This document shows positions 33,217-44,245 of a DNA stretch of 64,000 bases, piece by piece. The stretch comes from Kushneria pakistanensis (lineage in GTDB: Bacteria > Pseudomonadota > Gammaproteobacteria > Pseudomonadales > Halomonadaceae), in assembly GCF_014652795.1 (NCBI RefSeq), contig NZ_BMZM01000002.1, positions 62,001 to 126,000 on the forward strand, in the 5' to 3' direction. Position 1 is the first letter of the stretch. The number at the start of each line of letters is the position of its first letter. The position numbers and the translations under genes were made by a program. The notes beneath the pieces were generated by a model. The model was not told the DNA's origin and made no database searches. It worked only from the letters and a program-made list of their open reading frames with translations.

Positions 33217-33233
33217 TGCACCAAAAAAGCGCA
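33217..33233 (-). promoter_or_regulatory. Candidate NtrC enhancer 2 for glnA
   Basis: TGCACCAAAAAAGCGCA, again with a full left half and a partial right half. It is 31 bases from the first site, about three DNA turns, the same arrangement as the two strong NtrC sites of enteric glnA. Confidence 0.55.
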
Positions 33234-33460
33234 GAACCCGAGGGGCGTGCTGTCGTCATATTGTCATGACAGCGGTATGTCATGGCACGACTGATTGCAT
33301 TTCACAGCGTCCGGGTCACGATTCCAGCTATTCGACCGACGACTTAGCCTATACAATGCGGGGCCAAATTTATTGCACGCTGCTGACGTGGCCGTTGAAA
33401 CAATGCACGGTCATGCTCCTACCCTGAACAGGCGCGTGTACACAAAGGTGAAAACGCGTT

Positions 33461-35293
33461 ATGTCCGATACGCTGACTTCCGGCAATATCGAGAAGCTAA
33501 GAAACATTGCCATTATTGCGCACGTTGACCACGGCAAGACCACGCTGGTTGACAAGCTGCTGGCCCAGTCCGGCACCCTGGACCGCAAGGCGGAAAACCA
33601 GGAGCGCATCATGGACTCCAACGACCAGGAGAAGGAACGCGGTATTACCATCCTGGCCAAGAACACGGCCATTACCTGGCACGACTACCACATCAACATC
33701 GTCGACACCCCCGGGCACGCCGACTTTGGTGGTGAGGTCGAGCGCGTCATGTCGATGGTGGACTCCGTTCTGCTGCTGGTCGACGCCGTTGATGGCCCGA
33801 TGCCGCAGACCCGCTTTGTGACCCAGAAGGCATTTGCCCAGGGCCTCAAGCCGATCGTGGTCGTCAACAAGATCGACCGTCCCGGCGCGCGTCCTGACTG
33901 GGTCATCGATCAGATCTTTGATCTGTTCGACAACCTGGGTGCCACCGACGAGCAGCTCGACTTCCCGATCATCTACTGCTCGGCGCTCAACGGCATCGCC
34001 GGCATGGACCCGGAAAACCTGTCCGACAACATGGACCCGATGTTCCAGGCCATCGTTGATATCGTCGAGCCGCCGACCGTTGAGCTCGATGGCCCGTTCC
34101 AGATGCAGATCTCGGCGCTGGACTACAACAGCTACGTGGGCGTCATCGGTCTGGGTCGCGTCAAGCGCGGTCGCGTACGTCCCAACCAGCAGGTCAGCGT
34201 CATCTCCCGTCACGGCGTGACCCGCAAGGGCAAGATCGGTCAGGTCATGACGCATCTGGGTCTGGAACGTGTTCAGGCCGATGAGGTCAGTGCCGGCGAC
34301 ATCGTCTGCATCACCGGCATCGACGATCTTTCGATCTCCGATACGATCTGTGATCCGTCCAATGTCGAAGCGCTGCCGGCGCTGACCGTGGATGAGCCGA
34401 CCGTCTCGATGACCTTCCAGGTCAACGATTCGCCCTTTGCCGGGCGTGACGGCAAGTACGTCACCAGCCGTAACATCAAGGACCGTCTGGATCAGGAACT
34501 GATCCACAACGTGGCCCTGCGTGTCGAGCAGGGTGAATCCGCTGAAAAGTTCACGGTCTCCGGGCGTGGCGAGCTGCACCTGTCAGTGCTGATCGAATCC
34601 ATGCGTCGTGAAGGCTACGAGCTGGCCGTGGGTCGTCCCGAGGTCATCATTCGCGAGATTGATGGCGTCAAGCAGGAGCCCTACGAAGAGGTCATCATCG
34701 ACTGTGAAGAGCAGCATCAGGGCTCTGTCATGGAAGAGCTGGGCTATCGCAAGGGCGAGCTGACCAACATGAACCCGGATGGCAAGGGTCGTGTGCGTCT
34801 GGACTTCATGATTCCCTCGCGCGGTCTGATCGGCTTCCGCTCACAGTTTCTGACCATGACCTCCGGTACCGGTATCCTGACCAGCCGCTTTGATCACTAC
34901 GGGCCGCTGAAGGAAGGCGCCGGCGTTGAGCGTCGCAACGGCGTCCTGGTCTCCATGGTGGACGGCAAGGCACTGGCCTATGCCCTCTACGCCCTGCAGG
35001 ATCGCGGCAAGCTGATCATCGATCACGGCACCGAGGTCTATGAAGGCATGCTGATCGGGATCAACAACCGTTCCGATGACATGGTGGTCAATCCGACCAA
35101 GGGCAAGAAGCTCGATAACATGCGTGCCTCGGGTAACGATGAAAACATCGTGCTGACGCCGCCGATCCGCTTCACGCTGGAACAGGCCATCGAGTTTCTG
35201 GACAGCGACGAGCTGGTGGAAGTCACGCCCGGCTTCATCCGGATCCGCAAGAAGCACCTCAAGGAAACCGACCGCAAGCGCAACAAGAAGTAA
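33461..35293 (+). CDS. typA: Ribosome-associated GTPase TypA/BipA
   Basis: A 610-residue translational GTPase. G1 motif AHVDHGKTT (residues 20-28), switch region RGITI, G3 DTPGHADF and G4 NKIDRP are intact, followed by elongation-factor-like domains II, III and V and the BipA-specific C-terminal domain. Binds the ribosome and helps growth and ribosome assembly under stress and low temperature. AAGGTG lies upstream of ATG. The gene ends at a strong terminator. Confidence 0.97.
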   Translation: MSDTLTSGNIEKLRNIAIIAHVDHGKTTLVDKLLAQSGTLDRKAENQERIMDSNDQEKERGITILAKNTAITWHDYHINIVDTPGHADFGGEVERVMSMVDSVLLLVDAVDGPMPQTRFVTQKAFAQGLKPIVVVNKIDRPGARPDWVIDQIFDLFDNLGATDEQLDFPIIYCSALNGIAGMDPENLSDNMDPMFQAIVDIVEPPTVELDGPFQMQISALDYNSYVGVIGLGRVKRGRVRPNQQVSVISRHGVTRKGKIGQVMTHLGLERVQADEVSAGDIVCITGIDDLSISDTICDPSNVEALPALTVDEPTVSMTFQVNDSPFAGRDGKYVTSRNIKDRLDQELIHNVALRVEQGESAEKFTVSGRGELHLSVLIESMRREGYELAVGRPEVIIREIDGVKQEPYEEVIIDCEEQHQGSVMEELGYRKGELTNMNPDGKGRVRLDFMIPSRGLIGFRSQFLTMTSGTGILTSRFDHYGPLKEGAGVERRNGVLVSMVDGKALAYALYALQDRGKLIIDHGTEVYEGMLIGINNRSDDMVVNPTKGKKLDNMRASGNDENIVLTPPIRFTLEQAIEFLDSDELVEVTPGFIRIRKKHLKETDRKRNKK

Positions 35294-35322
35294 GCACGCT
35301 TGAAACGGTATCGTTGAACACG

Positions 35323-35354
35323 AAAACGGCCTGCAGAAATGCAGGCCGTTTTTT
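35323..35354 (+). terminator. Terminator after typA
   Basis: A 13-bp perfect stem AAAACGGCCTGCA with GAAA loop (35336-35339), followed by six T. Confidence 0.95.
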
Positions 35355-35441
35355 ATGTTCTGAAGATAACCCCGATCGGATGGATAGTGTCGCTCCTGCC
35401 TCCTGCCTCCTGAATCACCAGACAGCAGACAGCAGATACAC

Positions 35442-35473
35442 AAAGGCCGCTGCCCTTTCGGGCAGCGGCCTTT
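35442..35473. terminator. Second, bidirectional terminator
   Basis: AAAGGCCGCTGCCC and its inverse pair over 14 bp across TTTC (35456-35459). Facing the 67-residue gene on the minus strand it would be its terminator; for typA it is a back-up. Confidence 0.88.
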
Positions 35474-35496
35474 TGTTGATCAACGCTCAGGGAAGA

Positions 35497-35700
35497 TCAG
35501 GCAGCGTCACGGCCGGCCATGGGCGAAAAGCTTGCAGGCTGCTGTGTGTTGCTGCAAGCAACCGGTGTAGAAGTTCTTACCGCTACCGGCTGCAGTCGAC
35601 GCGCTTCGCGATCTGCTGCTCGTCCGGAAAGCATCATCGCCCCCAGCATGAACATGATCAGCAGTGCGTAACCCATTCCGCCAATGATTAACAGTGCCAT
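35497..35700 (-). CDS. Small single-helix membrane protein, unknown
   Basis: A 67-residue protein. Residues 2-30 form one very hydrophobic helix (ALLIIGGMGYALLIMFMLGA), followed by a basic segment (GRAADREARRLQP) and a polar tail with one Cys. GAGGAG is eight bases before ATG 35700 and a terminator follows, so it is likely a real monocistronic gene. Probably inserted in the inner membrane with the tail in the cytoplasm. No family recognised. Confidence 0.6.
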   Translation of the reverse strand: MALLIIGGMGYALLIMFMLGAMMLSGRAADREARRLQPVAVRTSTPVACSNTQQPASFSPMAGRDAA

Positions 35701-36043
35701 GGTCCTATCTCCTCTCAACGCGGCGTTATCGCAGCGCGTTTTTTAAATGGAAGCCACTTTGCACAGCCATGTTCCTGATGGTGGTCGCCTTTTCCGGGCG
35801 CTGTGCTCCAACAAACCGCTGATTCCTTTCAGACCACTGATACCTTCGCTGATCGATTCACCCTGCATGAAGGTTGAGAACCGTATGAGCTGCCTTATCA
35901 GTAACTCTGTAATGCTTAATGTATCAGAAGGTAACGCAAAGTACACTGTGTAATTAGCATGAGGGAAATTGAAAAGAACTATCGAACTACAACTTTTCAA
36001 CCGCCAAAATGATGACAACCTCCATCATCCTGCATACCCTGTC
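35701..36043. other. AT-richer intergenic stretch
   Basis: 343 bases between the small membrane protein gene and the end of ligB. The part from about 35870 to 36000 is clearly lower in GC than the surroundings. Frames on both strands are open for 68-91 codons but have no ribosome binding site and no recognisable protein. No terminator is seen downstream of ligB here. Confidence 0.4.
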
Positions 36044-37870
<1,827 letters not shown>

Positions 37871-37903
37871 CTAGACTTTTGTTATTGGAAAAGGAGATAG
37901 AGC

Positions 37904-38206
37904 ATGAGTAACGCACGCGCTGTGACATGGGATCAGGAAGGTGTTGATCATGTCGCCGATCACGACGAGCTGACCCAGTTCCTGCACAAGAAGCCCAAAA
38001 AGGGCGATATCATTACGGCCCGCTACATGCAGGCCAATGTGCGCATGAAGGTGCTGGATCGTGAAGGCAATGACACCTCGATTGCCGAGGTGCTCGGCAT
38101 CAGTGTTGAAGATGAAAGGCGTGTTGAAGAACATGAAGGGCTGCGCAAGGGTGAAACCGTGCTGATTCCGGACAAGGATCGGGCCTTCATTCGTTATAGC
38201 GATTGA
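37904..38206 (+). CDS. Conserved-looking small protein, unknown
   Basis: A 100-residue acidic, soluble protein (MSNARAVTWDQEGVDHVADH at the start). AAGGAG stands seven to eight bases before ATG, and codon use matches its neighbours, so it is a real gene. Residues about 35-70 (KGDIITARYMQANVRMKVL, then IAEVLGISV) read like a small beta-barrel or nucleic-acid/ligand binding fold, and the end (RKGETVLIPDKDRAFIRY) is similarly beta-rich. No cysteine, signal peptide or membrane helix. I do not recognise the family. It lies between ligB (divergent) and the peroxiredoxin gene. Confidence 0.7.
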   Translation: MSNARAVTWDQEGVDHVADHDELTQFLHKKPKKGDIITARYMQANVRMKVLDREGNDTSIAEVLGISVEDERRVEEHEGLRKGETVLIPDKDRAFIRYSD

Positions 38207-38375
38207 TGCTTTAACGGTGTCTTTTTATACCAAAAAGGAATCAGCATAGGACAACTCGTTGTTTGGTTCTGCGACCCGGAGTCGTCATTATCTGGCAATG
38301 ACCCTTGTCGGCCCGTCCCCTGGTACGGGACTGCTGTCGACTTCCGCTTTTATTGATCATCCAAAGGAGTGACAA

Positions 38376-39008
38376 ATGGCGCTGCAACTTGGTGATACTG
38401 CCCCGGATTTCTCTCAGGAAAGCACTGAAGGGACTATCAATTTCCACGAGTGGCTGGGCGATAGCTGGGCGATTCTTTTCTCTCACCCCAAGGACTTCAC
38501 GCCGGTGTGCACTACCGAGCTGGGCGAAGTGGCCCGTCTGAAGCCCGAGTTCGACAAGCGCAATACCAAGGCCATTGGTCTGTCCGTCGATCCGCTGGAA
38601 GACCACCATGCCTGGAAGGGTGACATCGAGGAAACCCAGGGCTGTGGCCTCAACTTCCCGCTGCTGGCCGACGCCGATCGCAGTATCAGCGAGAAGTACG
38701 GCATGATTCACCCCAATGCCAACAACACCCTGACAGTCCGTTCGGTCTTCATCATCGATCCTCAGAAGAAGGTGCGTCTGACCCTGACCTACCCGGCCAG
38801 CGCCGGCCGTAACTTCCAGGAAATACTGCGCGTGCTCGACAGCCTGCAGCTGACCGACAACCAGAAAGTGGCCACGCCGGTCAACTGGCGCCAGGGCGAT
38901 GACGTCATTATCGTGCCGTCACTGAGCAACGAGGAAGCCGCCAAGCTCTTCCCGCAGGGCTGGGACGAGAAAAAGCCCTACCTGCGCATGACAAAGCTCG
39001 ACAAGTAA
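38376..39008 (+). CDS. 1-Cys peroxiredoxin (Prx6 family)
   Basis: A 210-residue thiol peroxidase. Peroxidatic Cys in DFTPVCTTELGE near residue 47, with a Prx6-type long C-terminal domain (VNWRQGDDVIIVPSLSNEEA, then KPYLRMTKL). A second Cys in QGCGLNFPL is not in the resolving position of 2-Cys enzymes. Reduces hydrogen peroxide and organic peroxides in the cytoplasm. AAGGAG precedes ATG; a TATACC element upstream near 38225 could be the -10. Ends at a strong terminator. Confidence 0.95.
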   Translation: MALQLGDTAPDFSQESTEGTINFHEWLGDSWAILFSHPKDFTPVCTTELGEVARLKPEFDKRNTKAIGLSVDPLEDHHAWKGDIEETQGCGLNFPLLADADRSISEKYGMIHPNANNTLTVRSVFIIDPQKKVRLTLTYPASAGRNFQEILRVLDSLQLTDNQKVATPVNWRQGDDVIIVPSLSNEEAAKLFPQGWDEKKPYLRMTKLDK

Positions 39009-39048
39009 GATGTGACGATAGCGGCCATGACGGCCTGCGTCATACGAT

Positions 39049-39083
39049 AAAAAACGTCCGGCCATTTGGCCGGGCGTTTTTTT
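39049..39083. terminator. Bidirectional terminator between peroxiredoxin and wrbA
   Basis: Six A, then CGTCCGGCC pairing with GGCCGGGCG (one G-T pair) across ATTT, then seven T. Serves both convergent genes. Confidence 0.93.
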
Positions 39084-39114
39084 ATCCTGCTTCCAATCAG
39101 AAATGACGCTGGCG

Positions 39115-39723
39115 TTACAGTTCCTGCACGGTCAGCTTTTTGGCAAAGCCTGCCACATACTCGCCCTGGAAGCGGGCAATCTTCAGCTCGCGCGCGCTGG
39201 GCTGGCGCGAGCCGTCACCACCGGCCAGCGTCGAGGCGCCGTAGGGCGTGCCGCCGCTGACCTCGGAGATATCAAACTGCTCCTCGACCCCGTAGCCGAT
39301 CGGCACGATCACCATGCCGTGATGCGCCAGCGTCGTCCAGCTCGAGGTGATGGTCATCTCCTCGCCGCCGCCGGTGCCTGTGGAGGTAAAGACGCTGGCG
39401 ATCTTGCCGCGCAGGGCGCCCTTTGCCCACAGCCCGCCGGTCTGATCCAGAAACGTGCGCATCTGGCCGGCCATGTTGCCGTAGCGGGTCGGCGTGCCCA
39501 GGATGATGGCATCATAATCGGCAAGCTCGGACGGCTCGGCGACCGGCGCCGACTGATCCACCTTGCCACCGGCCTTTTTGAAGGCCTCCTCGTCCATGGT
39601 TTCCGGCACGCGCTTGATGGTGACTTCGGCTCCCGAAATCGAGCGGGCGCCTTCTGCGACCGCTTCGGCCATGGTTTCGATATGGCCATACATCGAGTAA
39701 TACAGCACCAGTATCCGGGCCAT
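39115..39723 (-). CDS. wrbA: NAD(P)H:quinone oxidoreductase WrbA
   Basis: A 202-residue flavodoxin-like enzyme. FMN phosphate loop [15 protein letters not shown] (residues 5-19), flavin-contact [13 protein letters not shown] and [11 protein letters not shown] are as in WrbA. Reduces quinones by two electrons and protects from oxidative stress; forms cytoplasmic tetramers. AAGGAG is upstream of the ATG. It is convergent with the peroxiredoxin gene, so two oxidative-stress genes share one terminator. Confidence 0.96.
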   Translation of the reverse strand: MARILVLYYSMYGHIETMAEAVAEGARSISGAEVTIKRVPETMDEEAFKKAGGKVDQSAPVAEPSELADYDAIILGTPTRYGNMAGQMRTFLDQTGGLWAKGALRGKIASVFTSTGTGGGEEMTITSSWTTLAHHGMVIVPIGYGVEEQFDISEVSGGTPYGASTLAGGDGSRQPSARELKIARFQGEYVAGFAKKLTVQEL

Positions 39724-39959
39724 CGTCTCTGTCTCCTTTTGGCAGGTCCTGGGGTTAACCCACGATAGTGTAAACCCCTGTCAGCCTGGTGCATTCACGC
39801 GATGACTGCCCGTTTTTCCTGTCGTGGCATTTGAACCTGCCGGTCACTGTCGCCTTAAGCACGCTTGAATAAATGACGTTGCGGCCTGCCCCGATACTCG
39901 TATGCTGTCAGGGGACAAGCTCCCTGCTGTCCTGAACGCCTTTCTGCGGAAACCTGCCC

Positions 39960-41132
39960 ATGCCTGCTGAGTCCCACGATGCCCGACGCCCGCTGATCTG
40001 GCTGGTTGCGCTGTTGGCGGTGGCGCTGGCCCTTGCCTTCTGGTGGTGGCTGGCGCGCGAGCAAGCGCCAAAGGAGAGCGGTCCCGCCGCCCCCGTGGCC
40101 GTCGGTCGCGCCGAGGTGATCGAGCGCAATCTATCCGCCACGCTGCACGCCGTGGGCGATGTCGAAGCCCTTGATTCGATCGAGATCGCCTCACTGGTCA
40201 CAGAGCGCATTACCGGACTGCACTTTGACAGCGGCGAGCGGGTCAGCAAGGGCGATCTGCTGATCCAGCTCGATGACCGCGCCGAGCAGCAGGGGCTGCG
40301 CGCCGCCAGCGTCATTGTCGAGCAGGAGCAGCGTGAATATGACCGCCTGCAGCCGCTGGCACGTCAGGGCTCGATCGCCACCCAGCAGGTCGATGCCCAG
40401 CGCAACCGGCTGGAAAGCGCCCGGATCGAACTCGCCCGCCTCAACGCCGCGCTGGAAGATCGCACTATCGTGGCCCCGGTGACCGGCTTCATGGGATTCA
40501 ACAATCTGAGCACGGGAGAGCAGATCAGCGCCGACACGCCACTGGTGACTCTCGACAGCATCGACCAGGTGCAGGTCGACTTCTCCCTGCCCGAGCGCGA
40601 GCTGCGACGCGTCAGTGAGGGCATGACGGTCACGGCGCGCTCGGTGGCCTGGCCCGATCGCACCTTTCACGGTGAGGTCACCACCATTGATCCGCGCCTG
40701 GATCGCGGCACCCGCACGGTCATGGTTCGCGCCCAATTTGATAACCCCGATATGGCCCTGCGACCCGGCATGCTGCTCGAGATCACCCTTCTTCTGCCGG
40801 CGCAGCGCCGCCTGATCGTGCCGGAAAGTGCCCTTCTGGGTGAGCGTGACCGCCAGTGGACCTGGGTGATCGCTTCTGAAAATGGCAGCCATCGCGCTCA
40901 CCGGGTGAACATCGGGGTGCTCGAACGCGGGCCCGGCTGGGCTGCCATCGAAGCAGAGGATGACGACGCCGCGCTGCGTCCCGGCGCTTCGGTGGCCGTC
41001 AGCGGTCTGCGCGATATCGGCGAAGGACGTGATCTGGTGCTCGACGAGGACGCTGCCCGCGACACGCAGGCCCTGTTCAAGCCTGCCGCCAACGGCGATG
41101 ACGCCCCGGTCCGGGAGACGAGCGTCCCATGA
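39960..41132 (+). CDS. RND efflux periplasmic adaptor subunit
   Basis: A 390-residue membrane-fusion protein anchored by one N-terminal helix (residues 11-30). It has the split lipoyl domain (GERVSKGDLLIQLDDR and TIVAPVTGFMGFNNLSTGEQI), the helical hairpin between them (residues about 105-160) and beta-barrel/membrane-proximal domains. Links the inner-membrane pump to an outer-membrane TolC-like channel. Its stop overlaps the pump gene start by four bases (ATGA), so the two are translationally coupled. No outer-membrane channel gene is next to them. Confidence 0.94.
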   Translation: MPAESHDARRPLIWLVALLAVALALAFWWWLAREQAPKESGPAAPVAVGRAEVIERNLSATLHAVGDVEALDSIEIASLVTERITGLHFDSGERVSKGDLLIQLDDRAEQQGLRAASVIVEQEQREYDRLQPLARQGSIATQQVDAQRNRLESARIELARLNAALEDRTIVAPVTGFMGFNNLSTGEQISADTPLVTLDSIDQVQVDFSLPERELRRVSEGMTVTARSVAWPDRTFHGEVTTIDPRLDRGTRTVMVRAQFDNPDMALRPGMLLEITLLLPAQRRLIVPESALLGERDRQWTWVIASENGSHRAHRVNIGVLERGPGWAAIEAEDDDAALRPGASVAVSGLRDIGEGRDLVLDEDAARDTQALFKPAANGDDAPVRETSVP

Positions 41133-44100
41133 CCCTGACCGATCTGGCCGTGACGCGACCGGTCGGCACGCTGGTGCTCTCGGCGCTGCTGGTGCTCTTT
41201 GGCGTGCTGGGCTTTCTGGACCTGCCCATTCGAGAGTACCCGTCCATCGAGGAGCCGGAGGTGTCGGTCGAAATCGCCTGGCCCGGCGCCTCGGCGGCGG
41301 TGGTGGAATCGCGCGTCACCCAGACGATCGAAAACGTGGTCGCCGGCATTGAAGGCGTGGTCAGCGTTGAATCCGAAAGCAACGACGGCGAGTCCGAAGT
41401 CACGCTGACCTTTTCAAGCGACGTGGATCTGGACACCGCCGCCAACGACGTGCGCGATCAGGTCTCAAGAGTCGCCGATGCCCTGCCGACCGGTGCCGAG
41501 GCGCCCGAGATCAGCAAGGACCAGGGCGGCAGCGATACGCTCATGATCCTGTCGGTCCAGACCGATCGCATGAGTGCCATGGCGCTGTCGGACTATGCCG
41601 ACCGGCAGCTGCTGGATCGCTTCTCGACCATCAATGGCGTCTCGCGGGTGCGGCTGTGGGGCTCGCAGCTGCCGGCCATGCGGGTGGATCTGGACCGCCA
41701 CGCCATGACAGCGCATGACATCACCGTGTCGGACATCACCAGCGCCCTGACCGCCCAGAACGTCGAGTACCCGGGCGGGCGGATCGAGTCCACCACCCGC
41801 GAGTTCACCGTGCGCCTGCTGCCGGGCTATGAAACGCCGGAGTCCTTCCGTCGCCTGCCGCTGCGCCGGGGCGAGGGCACCCGCACCGTCACCCTGGGCG
41901 ATGTGGCACAGGTCACGCTGGGCTCCGAAACGCGGCGCGAGGCGTTTCTGGTCGACGGAGAGCCCACCGTCTCGATCGCCATCAGCCGTCAGAGCACCGC
42001 CAACACGCTGTCCATTTCGCGCGACGTGCGCGCAACGCTTGAGGATCTGCGCAGTGATCTGCCCGAGGGCCTGCGCATCGACATCGTCTCTGACGACACC
42101 CGCTACATCTCTGCAGCGCTCAAGGAGGTGCTGCTGACGCTGGTCATCGCGGTGATGATGGTGGTCGGCGTCATTCTCCTGTTTCTGGGCTCCTGGCGCG
42201 CGGCGCTGGTGGCGGCCACGGTGATTCCCGTCTCGCTTTTGGCCTGCGGCATGCTGCTTCTGGGGCTGGGCTTCAGCCTCAACATGCTGACCCTGCTGGC
42301 GCTGGTGCTCTCGGTGGGACTGGTGGTGGATGATGCCATCGTCATGATCGAAAACATCCAGCGCCATCTGGAAGATGGCGACCACCCGCTGCTGGCCGCC
42401 TTTCGCGGCGCCCGCCAGGTCGCCTTTGCCATCATCGCCACCAGCCTGGTGCTGATGGCAGTCTTTTTGCCCATCACGCTGATGAGCGGCCAGACCGGGC
42501 GGCTCTTTACCGAATTCGCCGTCACCATCGCCGCCACCATTGCCTTCTCCACCCTGGTCTCCCTGACGCTGACGCCGGTGATGGCCTCGTGGTTGTTGAC
42601 CGGCAGACACCACCGTCAGGGCTCGCCGGTGGGGCGGCTGATGGCCGGCGTGGCGGTGCGCTACCAGCGCCATCTGGGCAGCATGCTGCACCGCCCGGTA
42701 CTGGTCGGCGGCGGCTTTGTGGCGATGGTGATCGTGACCACCGCGATCATCACGACGCTGCCCACCGAATACGAACCCTATGACGACCGCGGCGCACTGC
42801 GCATTGGCGTGCAGGCGGAGGAAGGGGTCAATTTCGAGGAGATGCAGCGGCGCATGGAGGCCATGGGCCAGCGTCTGGCGCCGATTCTCGGCGACAAGGC
42901 GTTGATCGATAACGCCTCGCTGCGCCTGCCCTCGCCCGGCAACAGCGAAGGGCCGGTCAACAACGGCCGCTGGATCATCAGCTTTACCCCCTGGCAGGAC
43001 CGCGACGAGAGCACCCGCGAGGTGGCCGCGCGCATCAACGACGCGCTCGAGGGCTTCTCCGAGCTCAGCGCCACCACGCTGCTGCCCCGCGGGCTGAGCT
43101 CGGGCAACGCCGCGCCGGTGCAGTTCGTGGTCGGCGGGCCGGACTATGCCACCCTGGGCGCCTGGCGCGATGCGCTGATGACCCAGTGGCAGGATTACCC
43201 CGGACTTGAAGCGCTCGACAGCGATCTGATCGAGACCACGCCGCAGCTGCAGGTGCGCCTGGACCGTGAGCGCGCCGCCCAGCTCGGCGTCAGCGCCGAA
43301 ACGGTGGGTCAGACGCTTGAATCCTTTTTCGGCGAGCGCAGCCTGACCACTTTCGAGCGCGACGGCCAGTCCTATGACGTCATCCTGCAGGGCCTGCGCG
43401 AGCAGCGCCTGACGCCCGAGGCGCTTGAGCAGATTCGGGTGCGCAGCGCCAGCGGCGCGCTGGTGAGTCTGGCCAATCTGGTGCATCTGGAAGAGGTAGC
43501 GGTGTCCCCCACGCTCAACCGCTACAACCGGATTCGCGCCGTCACCTTTTCGGCCAACGTCGCCGAGGGCTACAGCCTGTCGCAGGTGCTCGATCACATG
43601 AACGCAACGGTGGCACAAACCCTGCCGGAGCAGGCACGTATCGACTACAAGGGCGCCACCCAGGACTTTCTCGATGCCGGGCGTGATCTGCTTTTGGTGT
43701 TTACCGTGGCGATCGCGGTCACCTGGCTGGTGCTCGCCGCCCAGTTTGAGAACCTCATTAGCCCGCTGGTGGTGATGCTGACGGTACCGCTGGGGCTGCT
43801 GGGTGCCGGCATGGCGCTGTGGCTTCTGGGCGAGAGCCTCAATCTGTACGCCCAGATCGGGCTTTTGATGCTGATCGGCCTGTCGGCCAAGAACGGCATT
43901 TTGATCGTCGAGTTCGCCAATCAGCGCCGCGATGAGGGCACCGAGCTGCGCGAGGCCATCCTGCAGGCGGCGCAGACGCGCCTGCGCCCGATTCTGATGA
44001 CCTCACTGTCGACCATGGCCGGCGCGCTGCCGCTGGTAATGGCCACCGGTGCCGGGGCGGCCAGCCGCTTCGGACTGGGCATCACGCTGCTGGCCGGTTG

Positions 44101-44245
44101 CGCCAGCGCCACGCTGTTAACGCTGGGCGTGGTGCCGATCGCCTACTACTGGCTCGCCGGTTATCAAAAGCCTCCGGGACACCGCCGCCAGCAGCTCAAG
44201 GCCTCCTTGAAGGCTCACACGCCGGACGCACCGCCGGAGGGCTGA
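41129..44245 (+). CDS. RND multidrug efflux pump (HAE1 family)
   Basis: A 1038-residue inner-membrane pump of AcrB/MexB type with 12 helices and two large periplasmic loops. The proton-relay region is visible in LVLSVGLVVDDAIVMIENI near residue 400, and the helix 10-11 region SAKNGILIVEFANQ near residue 920. Works with the adaptor upstream, probably via a TolC encoded elsewhere, to export hydrophobic toxic compounds. No local regulator gene is present. Overlaps the end of the convergent dioxygenase gene by 31 bases. Confidence 0.96.
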   Translation: MTLTDLAVTRPVGTLVLSALLVLFGVLGFLDLPIREYPSIEEPEVSVEIAWPGASAAVVESRVTQTIENVVAGIEGVVSVESESNDGESEVTLTFSSDVDLDTAANDVRDQVSRVADALPTGAEAPEISKDQGGSDTLMILSVQTDRMSAMALSDYADRQLLDRFSTINGVSRVRLWGSQLPAMRVDLDRHAMTAHDITVSDITSALTAQNVEYPGGRIESTTREFTVRLLPGYETPESFRRLPLRRGEGTRTVTLGDVAQVTLGSETRREAFLVDGEPTVSIAISRQSTANTLSISRDVRATLEDLRSDLPEGLRIDIVSDDTRYISAALKEVLLTLVIAVMMVVGVILLFLGSWRAALVAATVIPVSLLACGMLLLGLGFSLNMLTLLALVLSVGLVVDDAIVMIENIQRHLEDGDHPLLAAFRGARQVAFAIIATSLVLMAVFLPITLMSGQTGRLFTEFAVTIAATIAFSTLVSLTLTPVMASWLLTGRHHRQGSPVGRLMAGVAVRYQRHLGSMLHRPVLVGGGFVAMVIVTTAIITTLPTEYEPYDDRGALRIGVQAEEGVNFEEMQRRMEAMGQRLAPILGDKALIDNASLRLPSPGNSEGPVNNGRWIISFTPWQDRDESTREVAARINDALEGFSELSATTLLPRGLSSGNAAPVQFVVGGPDYATLGAWRDALMTQWQDYPGLEALDSDLIETTPQLQVRLDRERAAQLGVSAETVGQTLESFFGERSLTTFERDGQSYDVILQGLREQRLTPEALEQIRVRSASGALVSLANLVHLEEVAVSPTLNRYNRIRAVTFSANVAEGYSLSQVLDHMNATVAQTLPEQARIDYKGATQDFLDAGRDLLLVFTVAIAVTWLVLAAQFENLISPLVVMLTVPLGLLGAGMALWLLGESLNLYAQIGLLMLIGLSAKNGILIVEFANQRRDEGTELREAILQAAQTRLRPILMTSLSTMAGALPLVMATGAGAASRFGLGITLLAGCASATLLTLGVVPIAYYWLAGYQKPPGHRRQQLKASLKAHTPDAPPEG

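Larger units (their letters stand above)
32920..33460. other. Divergent glnA-typA control region
   Basis: 541 bases. The glnA half holds the sigma-54 promoter and two NtrC-like sites (listed separately). The typA half has a TATACA -10-like element at 33350-33355 without a good -35. No additional gene is supported. Confidence 0.55.

Noticed and set aside
35299-35325. GAAACGGTATCGTTGAA after typA as another LacI operator
   Set aside because: The spacing and centre differ from CATGAAACCGGTTTCATG and it lies between a stop codon and a terminator.
35743-36018. 91-codon minus-strand frame in the AT-richer gap
   Set aside because: Open only because of low GC and chance; no start signal and no recognisable domain.
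41465-43618. 717-codon open frame on the minus strand
   Set aside because: Antisense to the RND pump gene; composition (very rich in His, Gln, Arg) is that of a reverse-frame shadow.
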